64,000 bases of DNA from Hippasteria phrygiana (GCA_037893225.1 JAZGUH010000260.1:453001-517000), one strand, 5' to 3'; shown: positions 50,301-60,060, numbered from the stretch's first letter. Notes: generated by a model from the letters alone, not told the origin. A program made the numbers and translations.

Positions 50301-52441
50301 GATGTTCAGTCTAGGATTGACCCTGCCTTCAGCAAGATCCTCTATGAACTGGTCCTGTTCGTCTTCCAGCATTGTGAATGCTCTGTATACCTGCGATGCG
50401 AAAGGCGCAAAAAATAAGTAAATGTTTTTGTCTGTCAGACCGAAGAGAAGGTGGATGTAGGTGGCTTCAAAATCCGTTGAAATCTGGAAGGCGCGGAATG
50501 GTGAGTTTTGGATTGTATTCATAAAGGTTTCGGCAGCTGCACTGTTGGACACGAACAAGAATGGCGAAATGGGTAGTCCCGACTTGGTGAACGTCTCGGC
50601 AGGCTTGCAGTACAGCATGGCCATTTTCTGCACAGGACTTGATTCGCGGAGACCGACCAGCCTTACAATTGAAATTCCTAGAAGTTGACCAATACCCGCT
50701 GAAGCAAGCGGTATGAGTTTTCCCTTTCCTGTAGTGCCAGAAGAAATCCCAAACCTTTCCACTTTGCCTGCCACGCAGACATTCCTCTCTCCATCCGCCA
50801 GTCTCTGGAAGTAATCCTGGTAGTGCTCATAGTTGGTCAGTGGATGCTTGTCTTGGAAATCCTGGAGTGATTCGATGCCTCTCAAGTATCGTCTGCCGTA
50901 CTCTGTGTTCACATCGCGGAAGATCAGCTTCCGGAGCAATGATTCCTGCTCCTTGCGAGGCTGTTTCCAAATCTTCGTCATCTTAGAAAAGATGTAGGGA
51001 GCAGCGAAGTCGATTGCTTTGTAGATGATATACTGCAGCAGCAATGTCTTCAATGTGTGGGTCTCAGAGCATCGCAGTGTGCAGATGTGGAAAGCCATTA
51101 ACGAAGACAAGGTACATAAAGTTGCACAGAATCCTGAGTACAAAAGACAAAGATCATTTGCCTGTGCCAAAAGTCAAATTCGGAAAATTCTTTGCTCTTA
51201 ATCAACTTTGACATATTTCACTTAAAGGTAATTCATAAATGCCTCCGCGAGTTTCACTATCCCTATTGGTCGAGAGCCTGTCACGTGGGTGTGTTTAAAT
51301 AAGGGATAAAAGCGTGATGACCCGGTCTTTACCACGTCAATAATAACAACCGAGGAGGGGCGTGACCGCTGTTAATGGACCGAGCCGAAGGCTCTCGACC
51401 AATAGAGGAATTTCACACTAGCCCCTTCTGCGCACTTCCGGGTTGAAAGCGAGAATATCAGTGGCAAACAAAACAACGCTTTACAGCACATTCATTCATG
51501 CATGAATTAATCAGGACATAAAAGGCAGCGCAGGCGCACGATCAGCATAAAGTTGTTTACTGTGACATTGATATCCTCGTTTTCAAACGTGGAAGTGCGC
51601 AGATCGGCGCTAAACTCGTCGTTGTGGGATTCCTCTATTGGGATAGTGAAACTCGCTGAGCCATTTATGAATGTTACATCTATGCACACAAAACTTGAAA
51701 CAGGTCCGTGTATATACAGCATTTGCTATCAAATACTAAAACCCCCAAAATCCATTCATTTCCGAAAATTATAGCAAACGCAATTGTTGAATACTACCTT
51801 TAATCAAAATTACTGGAATAAATATTATGGCGGGAAACACTCAACATTCGTCAAGATTCAGTGTCATAAACGGATGAGATAACGACAAAACAGTGATGTT
51901 GGCTGGGTAAGTTGGAGTCGTAATAACGATGTGAAACACTCATTTTTCAGGCGATATTTGTATCAATGGATATTTCTCTTGAAAAACAATTCCAGGTAGT
52001 TAGGACAGGCCCATCGCTAAGGGGGGAAGGGCCAGTGTCCCTGGCAACCAATTACCCCCTGGCAACCAATCCCCTCTCCCATTTGCAAAAAAACAAAATC
52101 ATCGAAATTATATATAGTTGTGTTCTTTTTCTTGTGATTTTGCCCGGCTGGCACTGTGCCCCCCTAATGCCCGGAACTGGCGGCGGGCCTAGTTTAATGG
52201 GGACATTGTCATCTACATTTCGTTATCTGGAGTTTGATTTCGAATAGTAGATTATTTAGATTCTACGCAAATGCGTGTCTACAACACGAATGAAGCACCA
52301 TTTACCAAACGGCAGCCTACCTGAGGCAATCATCCATGTCCAAGATCCGTCGCTCGTGAAACACACATTGATGACATACGCAGTGCCGCATGCAGATATC
52401 AAACCCCACAGTAAGCAACGATGAGCCCACGTCACAGCCAT
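44118..52441 (-). CDS. GH3-domain protein, seven exons, 632 aa
   Basis: Joining 52441-52321, 51133-50114, 49902-49767, 48208-48044, 47826-47678, 46819-46740 and 44345-44118 gives 1899 bases in one unbroken frame, with GT-AG borders and matching phases throughout. The GH3 family are adenylate-forming enzymes. Plant members conjugate amino acids to auxin or jasmonate; the reaction of animal members is not established. Visible motifs: the ATP-binding SSGTTGKGK at about residues 171-179, SGYGCTEG at about 387-394, and YRYRMGDVV at about 456-464 before the hinge to the C-terminal lobe. The N-terminus has two hydrophobic segments (about 5-30 and 41-60), so membrane or secretory-pathway localisation is likely. 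I start at the exon-1 ATG (GGCCATGG context) rather than an ATG in intron 1. Introns hold several foldback elements. A paralogue lies downstream on the same strand at 63.8 kb. Confidence 0.9.
44626..44862 (+). CDS. Crypton-like (DUF3504-type) N-terminal exon or fragment
   Basis: A Kozak-like ACAACATGGCGG starts MAAKLPELPRFVLLTDDE, followed by NTKRQIKYAVKRLDEFARH and LDNFLSRFYAGLRKENGTLY. This is the helical N-terminal domain of tyrosine-recombinase-derived proteins related to Crypton elements and to KIAA1958/QRICH-type genes. In that family the GxLY is followed by a conserved continuation that is absent here. At 44864 a 29-bp palindrome replaces it, and the frame runs on only to 44998. It lies in the last GH3 intron on the opposite strand. 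It may be the first exon of a nested gene (a weak GT lies at 44862) or a truncated copy. Confidence 0.55.
44864..44892. repeat. 29-bp palindrome with ACCATGG ends
   Basis: The left arm ACCATGGAGAAATA meets its complement ending CCATGGT. GTTGTACCATGG recurs immediately after it. Confidence 0.85.
45361..45536. mobile_element. Foldback MITE, hairpin about 165 bp
   Basis: Outer arms ACAAATAATGAATG (from 45368) and CATTCATTATTTGT (to 45531) continue inward. GGTGACAGATGGCATGTTC is paired almost without break up to a CGGCTTCGCC centre near 45449. Confidence 0.85.
45574..45704. mobile_element. Near-perfect foldback, about 62-bp arms, 5-base loop
   Basis: The left arm (45574-45636) contains TTTTTGAGATATGG, GGACACAATAGGAG and GGGTAAACCTTTTGT. 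The right arm (45642-45704) is its complement with few mismatches. The loop is ATGGC (45637-45641). Confidence 0.9.
46068..46412 (+). repeat. Dispersed repeat, copy in GH3 intron 6
   Basis: Shares ATAGCGTGCTAG, CTGTAACACTGACCTG, GGGAATTATCAGGTCGGG, CAGCACACC and GATGCTTGAGACTGCTA with 58323-58705, in the same orientation and order. Contains a small hairpin of the TAGT-TGG-TTCC family at about 46184-46253. Confidence 0.75.
46413..46680. repeat. CAA/CAG-rich simple sequence
   Basis: Imperfect AACATC, CAACAA and CAGCAG repeats. A related CAG-rich patch occurs at 54540-54605. Confidence 0.65.
46740..46819 (-). CDS. GH3 gene exon 6 (80 bp)
   Basis: Acceptor TTGTTGCAG, then DEYDMFYLLFIELETNIRL and SAEQKSM, then donor ATG/GTAATC. 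I looked for it because exons 5 and 7 have incompatible phases. Its 80 bases restore the frame and supply the missing FxELE strand. Confidence 0.85.
47235..47671. mobile_element. TIR element abutting the exon-5 donor, with a first-exon-like core
   Basis: GGTGCGTTCGATTTGCTTACACA (split here as GGTGCGTTCGA and TTGCTTACACA, from 47235) is matched by the complement of TGTGTAAGCTAATAG and AACGCAACC, which ends at 47671. Within it, 47409-47432 reads ATGGCGGGGGAACTC, then codons for E, F and D, then GTGAGT at 47433. This is a short Kozak-like start followed by a strong donor. Adjacent to the left is a hairpin at 47171-47208 (GAAGTTGTC arms). Confidence 0.5.
47678..47826 (-). CDS. GH3 gene exon 5 (start of C-terminal lobe)
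   Basis: Encodes RTGELLNLRSEKIDK and ESVLSWPGATLVEWTCAES. The G-x-LLN-x-R-x-EK block begins the family's C-terminal lobe. Acceptor TGTCTTCAG, donor GATG/GTAATA. Confidence 0.9.
48044..48208 (-). CDS. GH3 gene exon 4
   Basis: Encodes LRTLFIDEVEVGKRYEIVI, TTRSGFYRYRMGDVVEVV and ENCPVIRVKYR. This holds the RYRxGD motif, whose aspartate closes over the adenylate. Acceptor ATATTCAAAG, donor ACAG/GTAGGC. Confidence 0.92.
48259..48679. mobile_element. TIR element with 9-bp target duplication (Mutator-like?)
   Basis: Ends TAGTCTGGTTCCC and GGGAACCAGACTA. CCAGTTTTA is duplicated outside both ends (48250-48258 and 48680-48688). A 9-base duplication would fit Mutator-like elements. It contains a perfect 24-bp palindrome at 48338-48361. 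No coding frame. Confidence 0.75.
48689..49766. other. GH3 intron, no other feature
   Basis: No coding signal or obvious repeat. Confidence 0.6.
49767..49902 (-). CDS. GH3 gene exon 3
   Basis: Encodes FFTSGYGCTEGLLTYNLW through LIYEFIPEDY. This corresponds to the (Y/G)-x-x-(S/T)EG motif and the family's FEFIP strand. Donor ACAG/GTTGGT. The acceptor CACTGAAG is weak, but the frame fixes it. Confidence 0.9.
50114..51133 (-). CDS. GH3 gene exon 2 (adenylation core)
   Basis: The acceptor TTTTGTACTCAG completes the glycine codon begun in exon 1. The exon encodes a second hydrophobic segment (GFCATLCTLSSLMAF), the helical N-terminal region, and the ATP-binding SSGTTGKGKLIP. It ends in the VDISGYMKKLNAKYTK stretch at an AAAG/GTATTC donor. 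Confidence 0.9.
51247..51657. mobile_element. Foldback element upstream of GH3 exon 2, itself carrying an insertion
   Basis: The left arm (51247-51263 plus 51405-51470) and the right arm (51554-51657) are complementary: GCGAGTTTCACTATCCC, AATAGAGGAAT, TCTGCGCACTTCC and GATATCA. The left arm is interrupted by 51264-51404; the right arm shows the uninterrupted order. An open frame at 51507-51722 lies in the right arm and is probably not a gene. Confidence 0.75.
51264..51404. mobile_element. 141-bp MITE nested in the foldback arm
   Basis: Ends TATTGGTCGAGAGCC and GGCTCTCGACCAATA are perfectly complementary. Removing it restores the order seen in the opposite arm. Confidence 0.8.
51658..52320. 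other. GH3 intron 1 remainder, no gene
   Basis: A CCCTGGCAACCAAT word is repeated at 52039 and 52060. Nothing else recognisable. Confidence 0.55.
52321..52441 (-). CDS. GH3 gene exon 1 (start, hydrophobic leader)
   Basis: Begins MAVTWAHRCLLWGLISACG and ends at a CTCAG/GTAGGC donor in phase 1. Encodes 40 residues with a hydrophobic core after one arginine, like a signal anchor. The frame is open upstream to 52558, so a longer start is possible. Confidence 0.75.
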
Positions 52442-54812
52442 GGCCAAGTTATAACATGGGATTTGTGAATTGGAATGAATTCTTTGGGCAGGGCTTGTGA
52501 TATATGTTTTCCTTTCAGTACAGATACTCTGCATAAGAAGCAGTGCGCAGTTGTACAAATACGGGTCACAAGAAGATAAAGTCTACGGGAGGTCAGCATT
52601 GAAATAGTAATATAGAGTACATGTATAGGGTTTGTAAAGTGTGGATCAAATTCTGGACTTTATACTGTAACGCGGCAGACATATGATGCACGATATGGGG
52701 CACGTATGTTGACGTATATTCAGGGTGTACGCTGCACTCGCATAGCTTAAGCCGTTGCCCGGATCGGGTCTTTTGTGGCTACGGCTTCGAATTTGGCCAT
52801 TGATAGGCTAAAGTGAAGAGCCGTAGCCATTGATAATAATGAATGTGAGATAGTCTTACATCAGGATGCTACTAGCTAGGCGTGTTGCCAAAATACTGCA
52901 CAAACGCTATGACAACACGAATCATTCAAATTGTCTCTTATCAGGGTTTTCTGTCAGATGTAGGCCTACCCCAGAAATATATGTGCACACATGTGCGTTT
53001 TCCTATAAAGGTCCACGGTCTGAATAGCTATACGAACGCACACATACACGTGCTTTTTACTATCCTCCTGAGGACATGAATTGAACTCTTCTTTGGTTCC
53101 CTTTGTTTGTACTTTAACTTTTTCCGAACAGCTCCCATAAGGTTTGTACACGAAATTCTCCCGAGGACTCTGCCCAAGTCTTCGGTGTCATTGTTATCCT
53201 TAATCCCCCATTGTCCCAAGTCCTCTCTCGTATAGCCTAACCCACTCACAAGAAGTATCCCAAGACACACATTATAGAATCAGGCATGCAAAGTATTTTT
53301 TAAAGTCGGAAGTAGATAGTATCGATTCTTGGCATATTTATATAGTGATTGGTAATCGATATGATTAAAAGCTATTAAATTATGCACTATTCGAAAATCA
53401 CCAAAATCGCTGGTTCAGTTCATCAACTGCTGCAACTGAATCGAAGCACAGCCTACACCGGGTTTGAAATCGTGAATCTGACCAAAAAAAGAACTTTGCA
53501 CACTAGTAATCACCAGAAAGGTTTCAAGTTGGTCGTTAGCTTCACTTCCATGGGATTCGCATTCTAACTTGTAAAAACCCCGCTTCCAAAGAATCTCCTA
53601 AAAACTATAACAGCAATAGAGGAAATCGACGAATATCACTGCTTGTAAAACGGCTACTATGCAAATCAATTATACGCAACACCATTATGCCTATTAAAAC
53701 GCAAATAAGCGCCTCATTGCTTAAAAAAAGAAACTGATCTGACGTCACTTGTACAACACAAAGGGTAAACTGTAGATCTGCACAATGAGCAAAACTAAGT
53801 TGGCGGAGGAAACATATTTTGGGGGCAGAAGGAACCTCCCCTGACTGCTTGCATAGTAATAAGGGTCCTTCACAACCTAACAATTAGGATGTAATGGCTT
53901 ACAAAGTTTGAAAAAAATAAGCCATTTTGAATTCATGGACGCCCATGATATTATACTGACTAAATATAGATCATATCTTTAAAACTCACAGCATCTGTAA
54001 ACCTATACTAAAAACATGTTGCTAGGGAGCATAAAATTGATTTCTTGGGGTGAAAATGCTCCTTTTGGAATTAAAATTTCGCAGCTCACAGAGTTTTACC
54101 AGACTGAAGAGATATCGTAGACAACAGACGAAAACCTAAACAATACTTGTGGTTATGTTTTACTCGATTTTTTTTCTCTTTCTTATCTTTAGTATTTTAA
54201 ATCTCTAAACTTCATTATTTGACTCTGTAAATGATGACTGAGCACCAGAGCTAATCTGCAAGAGCACGCCGTGAAAATAACCAGGTTATGTAATAGAGCC
54301 CTGGTTGCAAGCAGGGCGTGCTATCTGACATGGATCTCGGAGATTTGTACCTAATATTTATACCAAACTGGCCGAGAAACAAACATTTCGAGTAACAAAG
54401 CAGTTTCACAGCTAGTTCCTTGAAGTACCTCAGGTCGATAACCTGAGGTATACAGACACATATCGTTTTTAGAAACAGGGTGACCGTCATAGATAATAGT
54501 AACGACAACAACGCTAACAGCTTTAAACTGAAGCAGCGGTACCATCTGCAGAGTTCGCAGTAGCAGCAGCAGCAAGAGCAGCAGCGAATGCTGCTGTCAA
54601 CAGCAGAGAGACATCACACTCTAAAAACCGAGATGCTAAATTTATCACTTAAAGATCTAAAATGATGCACTTCTAGGTGCTTGTATAGTGAGTGCACATG
54701 CCGTGCTGATTTAGCACAAGCAAGGTGCTACAATAATAGCACTAAAAAAGAGCTGAACCAAATGCACTTCGGGTTCTATTTTCAACAATTCACAAGACAC
54801 AAAATATAGCAC
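52442..54812. other. Upstream flank of GH3 gene, no recognisable gene
   Basis: Hairpin 52776-52829 (TGGCTACGGCTTC arms) and a short hairpin CTCAGGT/ACCTGAG at 54429-54447. A CAG-rich patch lies at 54540-54605. Open frames are short and unrecognised. Confidence 0.6.
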
Positions 54813-54814
54813 TA

Positions 54815-54864
54815 CAGGGTGTCTCTTGAACAGTTAATAAAACCATGATTACACGAAAACCCAG

Positions 54865-54895
<31 letters not shown>

Positions 54896-55640
54896 TTATA
54901 TTGTATAGATGCGCTAGGGCATAAGCTTAAATTTGATACCAGTTTCGGTTCGTTCACTTTCCGGATGGCTGAACAATCATTGTTTGAATGAGGTGGAGTA
55001 AAATGCCATTTGTTACATGTTAGAGAACTTTAACGAAGAACGACACCAATTGAATTTCACGTGTTCTTTAATAACAAAACTTAACAAAAGTATTTGCTTT
55101 ATCTTAAAACAACCTTCTATAAACAGGAACATAATATATTGAATATTTAAAACAATGGTTTGAAAACCGTTTAAAGTCATCATGGCACTGGCTCTTCAAC
55201 GTTCAACTTAAGCTCCAACTCCCTCAACATGACCACCTTCTCTGTCGATGCATATCTGGGCATATTCGGTAACCACAAACGATCTCTGCTGATGTGTCAA
55301 CTGCACCATCTTGTCAAATAAAGTGCCCATCAGACAATGTCAGACAGGCCTGGTGTAAGTTATGTAATCAGTGTCCCAAAGCCCGTCCTTCAGAGGATTA
55401 GGCAAAGCAAAAACAGATCATCAAGCCATTTACACAACATGTAACAAATGGCATTTTACCCCACCTCCTTCAAACAATGATTGCTCAGCCAATCAGAAAG
55501 TGAACGACCTGAAACTGGTCTCAAATTGAAGCTGATGCTCTAGCGCATCTATACCATATCATATATGTATGGTTATGATTTTGGGTTTTCATATATAATC
55601 ACGGTTTTAGCAACTGTTGCGTTTTTCGAGAGACACCCTG
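54815..55640. mobile_element. Mariner-like non-autonomous element, about 210-bp TIRs
   Basis: Ends CAGGGTGTCTC and GAGACACCCTG are each flanked by TA (54813-54814 and 55641-55642), as expected for Tc1/mariner insertion. The arms stay complementary inward through ATAGATGCGCTAG, CAATCATTGTTTGAA and AAAATGCCATTTGTTACATG. The left arm carries an AT run (54863-54892). The 410-bp interior has no transposase. Confidence 0.85.
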
Positions 55641-55884
55641 TAGAGAGAAGTGAAAACGCTTGTACTGGAAGCTTGTTTAATTAACCACAAATAAAGTAGG
55701 AACCAGACTAAACAGAAATAACCGATACATTTCATATGTTGGTCATTGTGTTCCCGGAATTTTAGGAATTCTTTTCAGATGTCTAGGGGGATGTGTTAGG
55801 TAATAATAGTCTGGAGAGTGTATAGGGTATAGGGACAACAAGGCGGGCACCCCTCTGCCATATATCGTGCTGGGTATAATACAT

Positions 55885-56450
55885 TTCTATGGTAGAGTGT
55901 ACACTTTCTACGATAACCTACGTAAACACTACATACTGAATAATGTCGTGCTTTGGCTTTATATTCAGCTCATATCCCACCAATAAAGTCATAGCTTCCA
56001 ATGAACAATTTCAATATTTGAATACGAAGGGGGATGGGAAAGATTTTACTTTAATACCCCCCACCAATATCGGTGAAGAACAGCAAACTCTTGGAAAATA
56101 ACGAACCCTCCTTGTTAACAATATGTCGCACAACCTATTATTTCAAGATTTATTTCAGCAAAATCTGTAAAAAATGAGGAAGAAATCAACATGTATGTGC
56201 ACACTTTGGCGTGACTATACATCATGCCAACTGCCTAGGAACTAACACAGAAAACACAAACTTTCTTCCCCTATATTGCACTAAAATATCCCAACAATTC
56301 TCAAAATTATAGGTTGTGCCAAGTGTTTATACAATCATGAACACAAATGGGTGGTTATTTTCCAAGATTTGCTGTTTCTAACCGATTTTGGTGGGGGGGT
56401 ATTAAAGTAAAATCTTTCCGGGAGATGTATTCAGATTCTTCACCTATACA
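55885..56450 (-). repeat. Dispersed repeat, copy interrupted by a foldback element
   Basis: Inverted counterpart of 17589-17765, with the same order from the ATAGGTGAAGA end (near 56450) to the CTCTACCAT end (near 55885). It is interrupted at 56037-56419. Confidence 0.7.
56037..56419. mobile_element. Foldback element with 8-bp target duplication
   Basis: Ends GGAAAGATTTTACTTT and AAAGTAAAATCTTTCC begin about 70-bp complementary arms that include ACCCCCCACCAA and TTGGAAAATAAC. Flanks are GGGGGATG (56029-56036) and GGGAGATG (56420-56427), an 8-base duplication with one change, as for hAT-type insertion. The empty site is visible at 17611-17618. Confidence 0.8.
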
Positions 56451-56657
56451 GGCACTCGAGTGAGTAGGGCAAATTCCTCTTCTAGATGGTCGAAAAGACC
56501 TTCATCTCCAGATGGGTCGACCTGAAGAACAGGTTCATCTGCCATTGCAAAACAGTAGCACAGAAGCCACGGTAACGTGGTCCAGAACTCACACAAGGTG
56601 TGGCTGTAATGGAAGCTGTATGGCGCGTGAAAACGTCCGACGTAGTCGCGGTTACCA
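56451..56657 (-). other. Exon-like open segment, unrecognised
   Basis: An acceptor TGTATTTTTTAG precedes GNRDYVGRFHAPYSFHYSHT then LPWLLCYCFAMADEP and an acidic tail. It reads like protein sequence, with a hydrophobic stretch, but I do not recognise it and find no sound donor before the TAG at about 56448. Possibly a piece of a neighbouring gene. Confidence 0.3.
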
Positions 56658-56975
56658 CTAAAAAATACATTGGTAAGCATGCCCTGGTAGCACCCTTATA
56701 TAGGGCCTGCGGGCGTGAATAGCATTCCTTTCCTTTCAAGTGTGGCATCGCGTTCCCTACTAAACAATACAATCTCACGCGATTCCGATTGGAGGTAATG
56801 GTGAGGTAGAATCATTATCAATTCCACTCATAGCCTGTGTTTCCTTATCACGACTGCTGGCATCAAATCTAACTACAAAATGTTCTTTCGGATGGGGATC
56901 TAGGAAAATTAAATCTGCACTCTGTGCCTTTTTTTTTACAACTTTTGGAATGCTTCTTGCTAGATATAATTTCAT

Positions 56976-58322
56976 TTAATTCATCATCCTCCTCTTTTGA
57001 TGGCAAATTACATATCTATTAATACATTCCACAACAGCTTCATGTGAGGTCACGTGGCGTCATCTTAAAGGCACGTTTTTCTTCCACCAGGCACTTTGGT
57101 ACATCCGATCGACTTCAGACTTGCCACACACTTAGATTACCACCCGCAGATGGTCCTAGAACGATGACGTCATCAGGGGTCACGTGACATTATCTTAAAG
57201 GTACATTTTTGAAGGGCCCATATCTAGAGAACCGTATATCCGATTAAGTTGAAAGTTGGTTTGTTGGTGGGCCAGCATGTGTAAAGGATAAAAATAAATG
57301 TGCCATCACAATGGCGTCATCATACGATTTTGTAGTATTTTAAAATTGTTTACACCTTTAATCTGTATCTCATCAGCGGAACATCATCACGTTGACGTCA
57401 TCACGTATATGACGTCACCAGGTATAGTATGACGTCACATTAAAGGTGCATTTTTCTGACTCCTAAAACTACAGAATTACAGGTCAGATTTGGTTATAAA
57501 ACCCCCGAAACAGCTGTGTTTGTACACAAACACATTTCTCGTTTATATTTCGTTTTATTTCAATATTTATGCAAACAACAAAAACAAAATTTATAACTCA
57601 TAATCATATCAATGGACGCTCTTTAGCATTAGATCAGGTAAAACAAATTTGATTTCTCTTGCATTACCCATCCAATGCAAAAACGAATCTTATAACAATA
57701 GCAAATTACAATCTACCCTTTTGAAATAACTATATCGACCCACCGGAAGTAATTATTACGACAATTTCAAGTTGATAAATGTATCAACTTACTATCTATA
57801 CTAATGTTAACAATATGGTTTTCCGTTTGCCGTATCCAAATTTGGTGACGTCATCAAAGTAGAAGTAAAATATAGAATATACTGTCTTGTCATTTTAATA
57901 TCCAACAAATTTTTTCCATTTCACCATGCATTCTTTTTACACATTTTTAATTATTGTCTATTGAATACAATGTATTATGTATATATCTAGCCTCTCAGCC
58001 TCCACTTATTCAAATTGTTCATACTTTAACTCAGTAGTTTTTGGTTTTTTCAAATATGAATTTCAACATAAATTGTTTCCAAATTAAAGGCAGAAGACTA
58101 AACAAAACTGAGCATTTGTATATACGTCATATATCTCATTAAGTGCAGTACACAAGGTTTTACATTTGGAGCTTAGATAGATCTTAACTTGTATTGTCAA
58201 ACATTTTTGGTTGTTGGTATCTTGTTTGTTGGAATCTATATCCGGGTTCTTAGAGCGTGTATAGAGATAGCGGCGGTATATTAAGAAAGTTTGCTTTTTG
58301 CTGTGATTTTTAGAAGTAAATG
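56976..58322. repeat. Repeat rich in TGACGTCA palindromes, then AT-rich DNA; no gene
   Basis: TGACGTCA occurs at 57165, 57393, 57410, 57430 and 57846. TTAAAGG-GCA(C/T)-TTTT words recur at 57065, 57195 and 57441, suggesting an imperfect 120-260-bp tandem repeat. The rest to 58322 has no recognisable feature. Confidence 0.55.
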
Positions 58323-58705
58323 GATTTTGGGTTAGAGTTATTTCATAGCGTGCTAGCAAATACTGTAACACTGACCTGTTTAAAGTTGTGTGTGCATAGA
58401 GGCTGGGAAACGGAGAGAAAAAGAATCTGTTCTTGTATTTTGATTCCCTGACCCTATACTTTCAACAAATCGGAGAAATTTATAGAGTCAGGGAATTATC
58501 AGGTCGGGAACTAGTTGTATTTGCAACGATTGTCGGCCAAAATTAGTTGGAAAACGATTAAATATCCACTTATCTCGAAAATGTCAGCACACCAGGTGCC
58601 ATGATTTCACAGGATGCTTGAGACTGCTAATTACTAATACAGTCTAGTACGGCATTTTGTAATAATTCATTAGTTTTGTTTTTTGATGTTTGCGAATGTT
58701 GTATA
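58323..58705 (+). repeat. Dispersed repeat, intergenic copy
   Basis: Same order of blocks as 46068-46412 in the GH3 intron. Confidence 0.75.
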
Positions 58706-59019
58706 CTACGTTTAATTATAGCATTGGTATGATGACAGAACAGTTGCAATGTCCATACTTTCTTTGATTCACCATCAAGTTCAAACTTTTTACACACACA
58801 CATCAGCAATCACCTAAAGATGTGCACAGTTGTTATGACCTTTTCAAATTTCGGGATCAGGTAGATCTGACGTTTACCTACATTTTTGGTTTTGTTCATT
58901 TTGTATTTGATCTTTACTTCCTGGTACCCCGGAAGCTCAAATTGGACCAATTATGAAATTGTACTTTTAGCAGGTAAGAGGACAAAATTCCACGACAAAA
59001 TTTCACAAGTTGCCCCAAA

Positions 59020-59255
59020 TCGTGAATATTCACGTCAATATTCCCGTAAAAAATGTCACGTCCCACTCTCAGCTCGCAAATATTCACGTCAATATTCGCG
59101 TCAAAAATTTCACGTCCTGTTCTCCTGCAACAATTCACGTCAATATTCGCGTCAAAAAATTCACGTCCCGCTCTCCGGCCAAAAATATTCACGTCAATAT
59201 TCGCGTCAAAAATGTCACGTCCCGCTCTCTGGTCGCAAATATTCACGTGAATTTT
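59020..59255 (+). repeat. 54-bp tandem repeats, left arm
   Basis: CACGTCAATATTC starts at 59031, 59085, 59136 and 59190, with a partial copy at 59244. Each unit also has CGCGTCAAAAA and CACGTCCCGCTCTC. Confidence 0.85.
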
Positions 59256-59929
59256 TTTCAGCAAGCTATAGGTGCTGGTTGTCACGTCGATGTGCGCGTG
59301 CTAACTCGGTCGTGAAATTGAAAAAAACTAGAACGCATGCAGCGACGGGAGCTGCATAAAATCAGCAGATTCTATAAACGCTTTTCTGTAAATCTTCTAC
59401 AAAACTCAGTGTTTTAGGATACATTTTTTCCAACAGAGACCAGTAACACACTTTAGTAAACGAACAAATTGTTTTACTTTTTCATTGGTAATAAAATAAC
59501 TGTTTAAAATGAGATATTATTTTAATAATTGGTTTCAGAAAATATTCGATTTTCTGAAAAGGCAGTACCTTTCATTAAAAAGAAAATGTAGGAACTCACA
59601 CTTTTCGAATGTTTCCCAATTTTCTTTGAAAATCTGAAAGATTATACCCTGGGCACATTTTATTTTGGAAAAGGCTAATTCGGCCCACTAATTAGTATTC
59701 GAATGATTCTGATCAATGATATCCATCTCTGTAATGATTTCTTTTCGTCTAGGTTTCGGGTTTTGCAAAAATTTGTGAATTCATGAACCCTTGAAGAGAA
59801 GCTTTTGACAGCACAGGGAACGAGGAGGTCATTCAACCTCATTGTTGACTGCAATTGTTTCATGGATGTACTCAGTTGAAAACCTCCTGTTGGAGACGTT
59901 CTAGAAGTGTCATTCACATAATGTTAGGT

Positions 59930-60060
59930 GTCTTGGGCGGCGATCCCGGGGGGACGGAAGGGACACGCCCCCAATATTTGTTGGGGAAGTGGATGGCTAT
60001 GGCAGTGTCCCCAATAATTTTCCCAGCCATATACATATATTTTTATTGGGTTTTACATGT
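59930..60060 (+). repeat. Dispersed repeat piece shared with 39340-39545
   Basis: GGGCGGCGATC, GGGGACGG, CACGCCCC and CCCCAATAATTT match 39348-39435. The continuation of that repeat reappears at 61378-61425, so about 1.3 kb has been inserted between the two parts. Confidence 0.6.

Noticed and set aside
50028..51170. A single-exon 380-aa GH3 protein starting at the ATG at 51170
   Set aside because: The first 12 codons lie upstream of a strong acceptor and the last 28 lie beyond a donor. Splicing to flanking exons restores all GH3 motifs in phase.
51507..51722. Exon-like minus-strand frame upstream of GH3 exon 2
   Set aside because: It lies in one arm of an inverted repeat whose other arm is at 51247-51470, so it is better explained as repeat.
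58886..59359. 157-codon frame rich in REYSRQYSR repeats
   Set aside because: It translates the 54-bp tandem repeats of the foldback arm. All frames through the repeats are open to similar extents, and the inverted copy is open too.
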